Assembly (NCBI GenBank): GCA_009733775.1
Contig: WOGZ01000036.1
Location: forward strand, 124,001-188,000
DNA from: Alectoria sarmentosa
Lineage: Eukaryota > Ascomycota > Lecanoromycetes > Lecanorales > Parmeliaceae
Length of the DNA stretch: 64,000 nt
Reading direction: 5' to 3'
The notes beneath the pieces were generated by a model. The model was not told the origin of the DNA and ran no database searches. It saw nothing but the letters and a program-made list of their open reading frames with translations. Within the stretch, counting starts at the first letter, position 1, and every line of letters begins with the position of its first letter. Below are positions 22,061-31,475 of the stretch, one piece after another. The translations under genes and the position numbers were made by a program.

Positions 22061-23157
22061 TCAAAGCCAAGACGCCAAGCCTTTACGGTCATGTGACATC
22101 GGATATAGACAATCTCCAGGCATCGCGGCTCCAGGAGGTGTAGCGGCTCCAGGGATTTGCTTGTCTCTGCTTCGCAATTTCTTCAGAAAGAAAGGCCGCA
22201 TCCGCGGCTTCTCTTCTCCTTGTGACGGTGGCGGTGGTGGCGCTATTGTTGATGATGGGTATCGTCGTGGTGTTTCAGCTGTTGGCCCCCAAGAATGTTG
22301 AGCCTTAGGCACAGACTCCTTGTCCGTACTTGCTTCGGTTGTACCTGGTTCCCTCATCAAAGATGCCATTTCCCTATCGGTGACGCTATCGGGAATGCTA
22401 TCTTTATCACTTATGCCTACCGGACTATCTGGCTCGTACAGAGAGATAGCGCTATCATTATCGTCTGATGGAGCGTCTTCTTCAAGTCTACCCGCCTTAA
22501 CGGCCTCTTGAAACCAGGCGATGATGAATGGCCGCTTCTCGGTGATGATACTTGCAGATATCCCGATATCTTCCAGTTCCCTACCAAGAGCTTCCCATGT
22601 TTCCCGATCGTTTTGAACCGCGGTATCGAACGATTTGGTCGAAACAACAGAGCCTTCACGTTTCCCAGCACGGACTTCGGCGATCAATAGATTCAGCTTG
22701 TTTTCGAGTCTTGCATGTGAGGATCTTCGAACAGTCAAAAATGGATGAGACAGGGGTGGGGACGGGATTTGACGCACGTGTTATTGAAAGCATCCAATAT
22801 CGACACATTTGAAATCAGCCTCAATCGTATACCAACCATATCTTGCATCCCAAAACCCGCTCTGTCAAATGCCCTTTGGGCCTTTGTTCCCAAGTTCTGA
22901 TATTTGACTAGCAGTCCATCCAGATCCTTCAGCACGTCTTCGCAGCCTTGTCGACATGTGATCAACTTGGCTTTTTCATCTGTGGTTAGCTGCTGCTGGG
23001 ATAACAGCTCGTCTGTCTCTTTTATGACATTGTGCAAATTGCCGACTTCGGTGGAAAGGTCTGCGTAATTCCCGGGCGAGTCTTTGCATTTTTTGTAGAC
23101 ATTCCAGCAGAGCTGCCCCACGGTGACGAAGTCGCCTACTCCAAAGCCAAAGCTCAT
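22061..23157 (-). CDS. NLR N-terminal-domain protein lacking NACHT
   Basis: Two exons on the minus strand, 23,157-22,778 and 22,724-22,061, joined over a 53-bp intron (gtgcgt...cgaag, phase 2), give 347 residues. The start MSFGFGVGDFVTVGQL is typical of the N-terminal helical domain (HeLo/SesA-like) that precedes NACHT or ankyrin parts in fungal NLRs and ankyrin proteins. Helices continue through NYADLSTEVGNLHNVIKE and ETWEALGRELEDIG to ITEKRPFIIAWFQEAVKAG. Then follow an acidic Ser-rich linker, a proline run (APPPPPSQGEE) and a basic stretch (FFLKKLRSRDK). No ATPase domain follows; the frame stops at 22,061 and broken ankyrin repeats lie just beyond. HeLo-like domains act at membranes in programmed cell death; here that is inference. 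The ATG at 23,157 is chosen over one eleven codons upstream because the family starts at MSFGF. Confidence 0.7.
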
Positions 23158-25279
23158 TTTCAAATTATGTATACAAACAGGCCTATACACGCAGAGATAT
23201 AATATTTACCAACGTTTAGCGATCGACAGGGTAGCTTGCTGGGACCAGAGCCCGGGACTGCATGCATCCTGGTTGTTGTAGTAGCCTTGGGCGCTTAAAG
23301 ACGTAGCTGTCATGCAGGTGCCCCGCCTTTCCGCCAAGAAAATCCCATACAATGATAGCAGTCAGTTAAACAGCCAAACCCCTTTGATTGTACTCTGTCC
23401 AACAAGTCGAGCATGTTTTTTGAGTTTCACCCTTGTTTGCCGATGGAGCATTCAACATATATAACGGCATAACGGCGGCCGCTGCACCTTTGCCACTCAC
23501 TCCACAGCGAAAGATACATGCGCATGCGCAATCGAACAAGGCGATGTAGGATGTATCTTGCCTTTCGTCTGGACTTCGCGCACGTTAATTGACTAGACCT
23601 TCTTGGACTCCAAACATCAACACCGGCACATGTGCAGCTCCTCAGCTATTCACGTCACATACCTTCCACACCCTCCTCCTCCTTCATCACCAAGAAGCCC
23701 GCTCTCGTCGGCCACCCTCCTCATCACGGATCCTTTCTCTTGCCTACAAAGCCTGATCTCGACAGCTATCGCCACCCTCCTCTCTTGCCCAGGAGTCCGC
23801 CCACCAGTATAATTGTCAAGCCGCGAATAGCAAGAATCAAGAAGCAAGGATTTGGAACTCACGAGCCGTCCACGCTTTTGGGGTTTACCTTGTCGGCGGT
23901 AGACTTGGGGGCTAGCGTGCTATCGGTATTGGAGGATATTCTGCGTATCCTGAGGAGTGACAACGTCTATCTCAGATAGGAAGCGATGGTGGATAAGGGA
24001 CGAAAATGACCCACGAGCAGATTTTAGTTCTTAGAGAGTGCCTGGCTGCTATTGCCCAACAACCCCAAAGGCTTGCATATACGCCGATACATACTGAAGT
24101 AAGCTGGGTGCATGGACGGTATCAGAACGAATCACACAACGTCCCCAACATACTTTCAAATTGACCGTAAAGTTCACCGTCGCTTTCACTCTCCTCCCAC
24201 GGTTGTCCATATGTTTCCCACGATCTTCCACGATCGTTCTCGTCCTAGACGGCACCGGCATCTGAACAGGCTTTGCGTCCTCGTCCTCACGCATATCTTC
24301 ACTCTTTCCTCCGCCATCTCATCCTCAGCCACCAATAACGCAGAGCACCCCCACAATCTTCCTCTTCTTTCTTTCTTTCTTCCGTCTCTTACCCTATCCG
24401 CTCGTCATGAAATTCATGTAGAGGTGGCTGTAGGCTGATTGAAGGGATGCCAGAGCTAAGCAGCCGGATCTACCCATTTGGGACAAGATGTGTCCTCCAG
24501 CTCTTTCTCACTGATATCTGCTTGTAGTTGATGCGCATAGAAAGGCAGGGTAGACAGTCAGGGGTAGTTGAGGAAGACTGGCTTGCGCCGTCCGTAACCC
24601 AGGAGCCGAAATGGAAGCCATTGAGGTATGGCACTTGATGGGGAGGGTGTGCGAGGGTGATTGATAAGCTGGTATTGTCAGTCATAGTGCAAATGATGGC
24701 TACTGCATGGTGGAGGATCATTAAAAAATGACGTGAAGAGTCGTCAGAGAACTAGAAGAAGAATCAATGCAGTTCAGCGAAAGCAGGCAGCTGAAGCCTG
24801 GCTCACCGGCGTGAACTGGGGGCGCCGGGTCTTCAGTTGCTGGGCTTGTTACGCTGTTCCCCTCATGGGCCCATGCCACGCCGTACAAGAGGTTCAGCGC
24901 AATGGTCATATGTGGAAGAAGTCAGAGGAGGCGGTCATGATGTTCTCCTTTATAAGGCATCGTATTCTGAAACGTTGCATCCTAGTCTGGACTCTGGAGC
25001 CAACATGAGCTTCGAAAAGCGGGCTCCGGAGGTAGCCATTGTTGGCTTGGCATAGAGCTAGCAGATCAACCTGACAGATACCACAGTGGATAACAACATT
25101 GATATTTGACCGTAGGCAATGTGAAAAGGTTGGGAATGATTATGAGTCGTGGAAGCATCGACGCCCCCGAAGTGCAGGTTTGGATTTTGATGCATGAACT
25201 ATTTATACATGATATACATCAATTATGCCAGAAAAATGCCCGACTGGACGCCACCAACGCCAGACTCGATAGTCCAGAG
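23158..25279. other. Intergenic, no supported gene
   Basis: Long tract between the minus-strand N-terminal-domain gene and the repeat at 25,280. A minus frame at 24,721-24,909 begins with a signal-peptide-like TIALNLLYGVAWA, but it has no further support. A plus frame at 24,112-24,438 is Ser/His-rich and unconvincing. Confidence 0.45.
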
Positions 25280-25345
25280 CCGCCTTCCGAGATTAGGGCT
25301 AGGGCTGCCACTAGCGCTGTCCAAGACTTTTGGCGCAGACGTCCG
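25280..25345 (+). repeat. Inverted repeat arm, left
   Basis: CCGCCTTCCGAGATTAGGGC and the following 46 bases match the reverse complement of 29,984-30,050 at about 85%. Readings of both arms (PPSEIRARAATSAVQDFW here, PPSENRARADTSAVKDSW there) keep the same frame, so a duplicated coding or transposon remnant is possible. Confidence 0.65.
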
Positions 25346-26446
25346 TTGACGCATGAGACACCCTCCAGTTCTACGCGAATCTCAATATACCAATGCCCCT
25401 TCGATTCCAGAAAGATGCTGTCGCGCTCATGTATGCAAGCTCATGATGCAAATTTTTCTGAGGTGGCCGATGTTGAGACCGCCATGCCCACATGTTCAAT
25501 CTTCCTTCAAATCTCCGAAGCATTCTACCTACAGTCCCTTCGTCTGGCCCCCTTTGACAACGTTCCCTCAATCTGGATACTACTAGCGTTACGAAAATCA
25601 GACGAGGGTAGGCAAGATATGTGTTTACATGTAAACAAATTGATGCTTTGCTTGCTTTGAAATAATTTACAGTGATATTGTAAGCGAAAGCCATGAGAGC
25701 GAGGCTCCTGTGCCTAGCAAACTTGGTCTAGAAGATGTGCAGCGGGTTTGGAATCAGAAGAAAATATCCTCGGTTGCCTAGGCTGCAACAGCATTCGAAT
25801 CTCTGCAGTATCCTGATGGATAGACCCTCTACGTCAGCCCTTGCATGGACTCTGAATCAGTCAATCGAGTACTTTCAATTTGGACTTGCTCCGAAGAAAG
25901 AGAGACCTTTGCGACTAACATCAGTAAGATTCGCACAAAGAAAGAGAGCTGAGTAACAAAAGGTTCAGCAGACCAGCAATAGCGATAGTGATGGGCCTCG
26001 GAGGCCTCGAAGGCGCTTACTAGTGGAAGGAGTCGCTGTCGGGATGTTTATTGGTACTTGATGTTGATGGGCCTGACAAGAAAGCCGCGCACGGAAATAT
26101 ATTGGAGAGAATACACTGATACAGGGAGATCTCTGGAGATCACTTCGGTAAGACCTTTCAGCTAGGCAAAAATAGGGGTCTTTTGCCAAGAAACATGGGC
26201 TATTGCTCTGAGATGCTGGCAACAGATCAAGAGATTCTTTCTCGTCTCTGATCCAGAAAGTAATCCACCCAAGAGCAAGGAGAATTACATGCTATGGGAC
26301 TGTTAGCCGACCTCAAACCTGACCAAGACATCTTTTTTTGTGTCAGCGAAGCCGACACTAAGGTATTTCTCGTAATTAGATATTCAAACAAGCATTAGAT
26401 TGTCTTTTCACATCTCGCAGCAAACAGAATGAGCGTCAACCCTCCA
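25346..26446. other. Intergenic, no gene recognised
   Basis: Downstream flank of the minus-strand UstYa-type gene. Overlapping short frames on both strands between 25,350 and 25,960 show no domain. Confidence 0.5.
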
Positions 26447-27458
26447 TCAACGCCCATCGTGCACCTGCCCGATCTTATTTTCGAAATTCTCATCAATGAC
26501 CACCCCAAACTTTGGATGTTTCAAATACCCCGGCTCCATGATCTCTTTGACAGATCTCTCTCTCGCCCACCCGTTGAGACCCGCCCAATTCACACACTCA
26601 TGCGGACTGGAAAAATTACCCAGTGGGATCTTCTGCGTTCGGCCCCACCGCATCGTCACAGGCGTAATGTCTCCATGACACATGACGCTCTGGCGCAGCA
26701 TGTCGATGCAGTGCTCGTTATGATAGCGATTGTATTCTCTCTCTTGGTCCGAGAGATCGGGAAAGTAGTAAGAAGGGTACATGTAGCGATGGAGACGTTT
26801 CTGATGCTTCGGATTAGTGGCTTGATTTCTGCTTCGGATGACTCCCTATAATGGAGCTCTCGCTTACAAGGCAATGGAGCTCGTGGAAGACTGTCAATGT
26901 GGCGAAATAGTCCCCGTCAGGCAGAGCGATGGCTTGTCGTTTTCGCTCGGGATCGATGGCCTCCATTTCGGCGGAGGAGATTCGTATGTTTGAATCTTTC
27001 GAGGTTAGCATGCGTGCGTGTTGTGTCTAGCCGAGGCTGCGAGGGCATGGCTTGCATTGGAGGAGGTCGTGCCATGCGGCATCAATATTTGGGCTGGGTA
27101 AGCCGGCGTATGGGCTCCCTTTTTGGCTGGAGTTGAAATGTTGAACTTCAGAGTCTATGGCTTTCCGAGCAGGTGCTGCCTTGAAATTAAACAGGCGTAA
27201 CTTGGGACCTCTTCACGGAAACTGCTCACAATAGACTAGACTGGGTCTATATCCCGAAGGCGAAGTTGGGTGTATTATCATTGTGGCAGTTATCGTATAA
27301 AATAGTACGAGGCTTAGATGTAAACCAAAAGGTAAGAGCCATTGACGGACAAAAGAAGGTCGTTGATGTAGAGGCCTGGGCGGCTTTTCAACTACATTGT
27401 CGAAAGATTCATCATCCTGGAATGATTTTTCCTCGTTGGAATCATTCAAAGAGCTCAT
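26447..27458 (-). CDS. UstYa-family (DUF3328) membrane oxidase
   Basis: Four minus-strand exons, 27,458-27,230, 27,175-27,056, 26,995-26,868 and 26,800-26,447, give 276 residues. All joins keep phase (1, 1, 0). The second intron, 27,055-26,996, uses a GC donor (gcaagc) with a GCTAAC branch. After an acidic cytosolic start, one transmembrane helix (WLLPFGLHLSLVLFYTITAT, about residues 50-70) is followed by the family segment LVYSPARKAIDSEVQHF and PSPNIDAAWHDLLQYS. The two diagnostic HxxHC motifs are present: HELHC at 154-158 and HNEHC at 186-190, followed by IDMLRQSVMCHGDI. UstYa proteins are proposed copper-type oxidases that cyclise ribosomal peptides (ustiloxin, cyclochlorotine) and also act in other secondary pathways. 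The divergent partner at 28,575 is in the same family. An upstream in-frame ATG exists at 27,497. Confidence 0.88.
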
Positions 27459-28574
27459 TGCTCCAGCGGCGTTGATGTTGAAACAGCAGGGAACCACGAA
27501 TTCTGACTTCGGAAGGGATTCGAGGTTGGAAAGGCGGGATTGACGAGAGCAGGTGTAAGGCCGATTTGCCTACGATATTGGGGGAGAGTAAAAGAAATTG
27601 AAGTCCTGCAAAAACCCACGCTTCGAGGTAGAATGGGGGAAAAGAAGGCCGTGAAGAAATACAGATAAGCCCTTTTGCTTCCATTGGTGGTGTGAATGGG
27701 AATGCAAATTTGCCATGTTCAACTCTGAGGACTTGCATTAGCGAGAGGTAACTAAAGCGCCTAGGACGGTGCTACAGACCTCGGCTGGCTAGAACTGTAA
27801 GGTTAGGGAGGGGGGAGGTGGGAAGTCAGACTAAAGATCTAGGCCGAAGACACTACTTTACAGTTGAAGTGACCTAGGCAGTCATGATACGAACGACTGC
27901 CCTTGAACGGGGCCGCTAAGTGGATGCCAGAGGTGCATCCCCAGGCCTCGGCTGCTTCCCCCGCCCGCCAACGTCTTAGAAGTCTGAAGAAGAGGCCAAA
28001 GTGACCGTACATTCGATCAGTTCACGAATGACTGCTCTGTGTCAAGATATCCTCTCACTCTCCCGATACTCCTTTCGGCACTATCATGACTGATCTGTAG
28101 CTGACGCTGCACTAACAAAATGATCATGCAGGTTGGTCTGGACTCACGTCCGACAGCTGTTGGCCGAAGCCGGTTTGATTAGCGTGCGTCTTCGGTTTTC
28201 CGTCTAAAGCTTCCTTATTTGTCCATCTTGGCGTTGCTTCTTAGGCATATGGGTATGCTACAAACTTCTTATGAGGTACGAGGATTGTGTAAATAGCCTC
28301 GATTACCACATCAGAGAATAAGGATCCATGTGGACCCCGCGTTATCCTCGAAGCCTATTCAGCAGTTCTTCCTGTAGGTGCCATCCCTGCTACAGGTCTC
28401 TTCCGTAAATAATAGGGCCTTGTTAGAACCAAGGAGAGGAGAGCGTCTCTTGGATCCGTAAGTAAGTCTTCTGTGCGCTTCGTATCACCCTATTTCTATT
28501 GTATGAGTATCACTCATTTCAGTAGCCTTGAAAACTAAGAAACGTCCCGTTGGTCTCAGATATAAATTCAAACA
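27459..28574. other. Shared 5' region between two divergent UstYa genes
   Basis: About 1.1 kb lying head-to-head between the two oxidase genes, so it must hold both promoters. It has no supported gene; a minus frame at 27,442-27,738 overlaps the start of the left gene and looks like chance. No paired palindromic operator could be singled out by eye. Confidence 0.55.
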
Positions 28575-29295
28575 ATGAAGTTGTTTTGCTCAGGCTCAAT
28601 AGCATTGATGACCTGTATGATCGTTCTCGCTGCCATGATATCCATTGCCACGTTTACGTTCACGTCCAAGCCGACTTCCTGGTGGTCTACGATTAGATTC
28701 CCGCACGTTTGCGGCAGTGACCCTCTCATCGAGACCATGGTGTTCACCGAGCACCACCAATACATGAGTTTATCGCATGACGCCGATGTCTACTGGAAAA
28801 ATCTCACCGGGCCTAACGGCGGCTTCATCAGGCAGCCAGACAGAGAGGGTATCGTGAGGAGACATGGAGTTAGCATGTTTCATCAGCTGCATTGCTTGCA
28901 AATGATACGAGCGGAGATCCAACGCTTGATGCATTTGGAACAAGGTCGTGAAGCTCAAAGAGGCGGAGATGTTGAGCAGGTCGGAGAGACCTTGAGCGAC
29001 GAGGCACACTGGACCCACTGTCTCGATTATATTCGTCAGGTCAGTGGTCTCTCGTTGCTGTCATTTGGGCCCGGGTGTAAAGACTCATTGTCTGACGTGC
29101 AAGAATCAGGGCATCCTGTGCGCTGCAGACGGTACAGTCGAGAATCCTCAGAAGAGTCACAGTGGGAAAAAAATCGTCAGTGGTAATATGGTTACTCATC
29201 AGTGTCGCAGCTCAGGATTGTTGTACGAGCTTTCTGAGAAATCAGGGGGCCGGTCACCATCATACCGTCATCATCATCATCATGGCGACGACTGA
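28575..29295 (+). CDS. UstYa-family (DUF3328) membrane oxidase, second copy
   Basis: Two exons, 28,575-29,039 and 29,110-29,295, with a 70-bp phase-0 intron (gtcagt...tcag), give 216 residues. A hydrophobic helix lies at residues 9-30 (LMTCMIVLAAMISIATFTF). The family signature is clear: HQLHC at 103-107 followed by LQMIRAE, then HWTHC at 145-149 followed by LDYIRQ. Across the intron it continues as GILCAADGTVE and THQCRSS, as in UstYa homologues. The protein ends in a run of five histidines and GDD, which is unusual. Like its divergent neighbour it is expected to be a type II membrane enzyme of the secretory pathway with metal-binding histidines. Shorter than the left copy, it represents a different subfamily rather than a recent duplicate. 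Confidence 0.88.
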
Positions 29296-29869
29296 CAGTG
29301 GCGTTCTACTTCAGTGCACAGCACGGCGAGTCCAAATGCTAGAATACCAAGAGCCTCCAATTTTCAACAACGCTAGTAATAAATGGCGTCACGTAGATAA
29401 GGTACTCATGAAAGGAAATGTATCGAATTGTCGGGCGGGGCGCATACTAGAGAGCGGGACGGGTTGGCTGAACGGTCACCACTATGCTGTATCTAGACCC
29501 AAAGGGTGATGACTAATAGTCTGTCTCGGAAAAGTGACTTATATCATGTACCTTAGTAGTATGTCTACAAGCGTACGACCGCTTGCTCACTCACTCTATT
29601 CTAGGTCGAAGACTGTACCTAAGAGCTGCAGTGACAGCTGCGTGCGGAACTTGGAGCGCCGATGGGAATTTTAGCAATGCCATAGTAGACCACGCTCGCT
29701 GCGATTGCTGTTTCCATGTCCGAGGTAGCAAGAAATGGATCATTTGACCTCACAACCACACCGCCTTGCATGCTGTGGCTGCCTTAATGTCTCGCCACGT
29801 CAGAGAAACTTACACGAGTACGTACAAGCTCACCAGATCGTCTCTTTCAAACGAACAGCATCAACTGGG

Positions 29870-29943
29870 CTCGACTAAAATTACCCAATGGGGCTACATT
29901 TTACTTTCAACACCCAAGGTCGCTTGTGTGTGTCTCCGCCGTT
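29870..29943 (+). repeat. Diverged direct repeat, copy 1
   Basis: CTCGACTAAAATTACCCAAT onward resembles 30,416-30,489 at about 75% identity over 74 bp. The copies are 546 bp apart in the same orientation. Confidence 0.55.
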
Positions 29944-29983
29944 GCGTTTGTTCACTATGCTATATTGTATGCTGAAGCCACAT

Positions 29984-30050
29984 ACGGAGGTCTGCACCAA
30001 GAGTCCTTGACAGCGCTAGTATCAGCCCTAGCCCTATTTTCGGAAGGCGG
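29984..30050 (-). repeat. Inverted repeat arm, right
   Basis: Partner of 25,280-25,345 in opposite orientation. Together the arms bracket the two UstYa-type genes. No target-site duplication or terminal structure could be defined by eye. Confidence 0.65.
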
Positions 30051-30318
30051 TCCTGCAATGGGGGACCTGAGAGTATTTTTCAGAGACCGCATAGATTGAA
30101 CTTGAAGAACTCTTTCGAACTCAAAAGAAGAATGCAGCCCCAAGCTGCGCTCCGTCCATGTAAAGGTCTGAAGTAGCTCTAAGCGCATCATCGTCCAGGC
30201 AACTCTTCAGCCGGGGCGTTATCCGAGAACTTGCCGCAAGAGTCTTGGCGTAAGAGTCTTGGCTGAGGACGTTTGGTGCGAGAAAATTCACGTGGAACGA
30301 AGCAAGAGCAAAGCAAAG

Positions 30319-30343
30319 TAATGCAATGCAATGCAATGCAATT
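30319..30343 (+). repeat. AATGC microsatellite
   Basis: Four to five tandem copies of AATGC/ATGCA. Confidence 0.85.
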
Positions 30344-30415
30344 CAAGCCCGAGACTCCAGTTTGATTCGTCGTATCTGAACGAATAGGAGATCGATGCCG
30401 ATCAAGAATAATGAG

Positions 30416-30489
30416 CTCGACTAAATTTACTCAAAGCGGTCACATTTGACCTTTAACCCACTAAGTCACTTGTGCGTTTCTCGCCGTAA
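30416..30489 (+). repeat. Diverged direct repeat, copy 2
   Basis: CTCGACTAAATTTACTCAAA onward; partner of 29,870-29,943. Confidence 0.55.
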
Positions 30490-31092
30490 CGATGGCTTGC
30501 CAACCTCCCTGCCTGGGGAACAAGGCTATCGGTCATGTGAGCTTGTCAACTGTCCTATGGGGATGTGGGGAACACTGCTGAACCTTGCCGCTGTCTGGAT
30601 CCTTATAGACTAATGGTGCCTTCGACGCTGTTCCCGTGACACGTAGATCGTCTTGGGGCCTGCTGGCACAGGATTAGCTGTATCCTCAATGCTGTCCTGA
30701 TCCTGCGGTCAGAGCAAGGATCCGGTTTCTTCATGGAATCTAGAGCAAAGGGGAGAAAGCGGGGTCTATCTTGGAAGGTGCTCTCCAATGTGATGTGCCA
30801 CGTCAGCATTGGTCCGACTCGTGCATCCTCTTGGGACTCTCAAGAGAAGCTACTGTCCTTGTGGCACCTCTACAAGGCGGAGAATTTCAACAAGGATGAG
30901 TAAACACAAGCACAGAAGCAAACCCTCGGCACTCATGCTTGATTGTGTGCAGCACTTTAGGGCGATGCTTGGTCAAGCAATCGAGCAAGATTTCCCTATT
31001 CTGCAGTGACACTCTGATCCCTACTGCTTATGAGCCGGCTGGCTGAACTCGTCTTATCTCTCTGATCTCGAAAGATGGGGACGCTTGACAGG

Positions 31093-31100
31093 TATAAGAA
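31093..31100 (+). promoter_or_regulatory. TATA element of the small secreted gene
   Basis: TATAAGAA, 131 bp upstream of the ATG at 31,224, followed by a pyrimidine- and CA-rich leader typical of fungal promoters. Confidence 0.45.
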
Positions 31101-31223
31101 GAGCCTTTCTTCCCCTCGACCTTGAGGGTCCTCAACCACCACAATCATTGCACAGAGACTCGATACCCTCCATTCTTACCACTCCGAACCTTGACCATTT
31201 TAGTGAACCAACAGCATCTCACC

Positions 31224-31475
31224 ATGCATCTCCTGAAACTCCTTCTCGTGCTTCCCGCACTTGCCGCTTCTGGAATCTTGGCGGCTCCGGTGGCAAACAG
31301 TGGCATGGAGTCTCATTCAATTGCTGCCCAGATCTCTAGTGCTGATATAAGCCCAGATGCCATATCATCAAACGAGCTGTCCAAGCGCCAGCCACATTCG
31401 GAAGCCATCCACAACAGCGCCAAACGTGAAGCCAGCGATGATGCCGATCTGAGCTACGCCAATTGTGGCTCTTAG
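31224..31475 (+). CDS. Small secreted protein with Kex2 sites, candidate peptide precursor
   Basis: Single exon of 83 codons. Residues 1-20 form a strong signal peptide (LLKLLLVLPALAASGILA, cleavage near AA/PV). A Ser/Ala/Ile-rich, mildly acidic pro-region follows. Two dibasic KR sites at 54-55 and 67-68 would let the Golgi protease Kex2 release a segment of about a dozen residues (QPHSEAIHNSA) and a C-terminal 15-mer starting EASDD and ending SYANCGS. The second site reads KREA, as in yeast alpha-factor precursors, where Ste13 trims the EA. One Tyr and one Cys lie in the last six residues. There are no further cysteines, so it is not a standard disulphide-rich effector. Location 1.9 kb from two UstYa oxidases suggests a modified-peptide precursor; a pheromone-like or plain secreted peptide is the alternative. 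The ATG at 31,224 is chosen because the signal peptide starts there; an in-frame extension upstream is not signal-like. Confidence 0.65.
   Translation: MHLLKLLLVLPALAASGILAAPVANSGMESHSIAAQISSADISPDAISSNELSKRQPHSEAIHNSAKREASDDADLSYANCGS

Larger units (their letters stand above)
29296..31092. other. Intergenic with several short repeats
   Basis: Between the second UstYa gene and the small secreted gene. Contains the direct repeat pair 29,870/30,416, the right arm of an inverted repeat (29,984-30,050) and an AATGC microsatellite at 30,319-30,343. No supported coding frame. Confidence 0.5.

Noticed and set aside
25106..25660. 184-codon plus-strand frame resembling a transposase end
   Set aside because: Contains the inverted-repeat arm and a coiled-coil-like NARLDATNARLD, but no transposase catalytic motif is visible.
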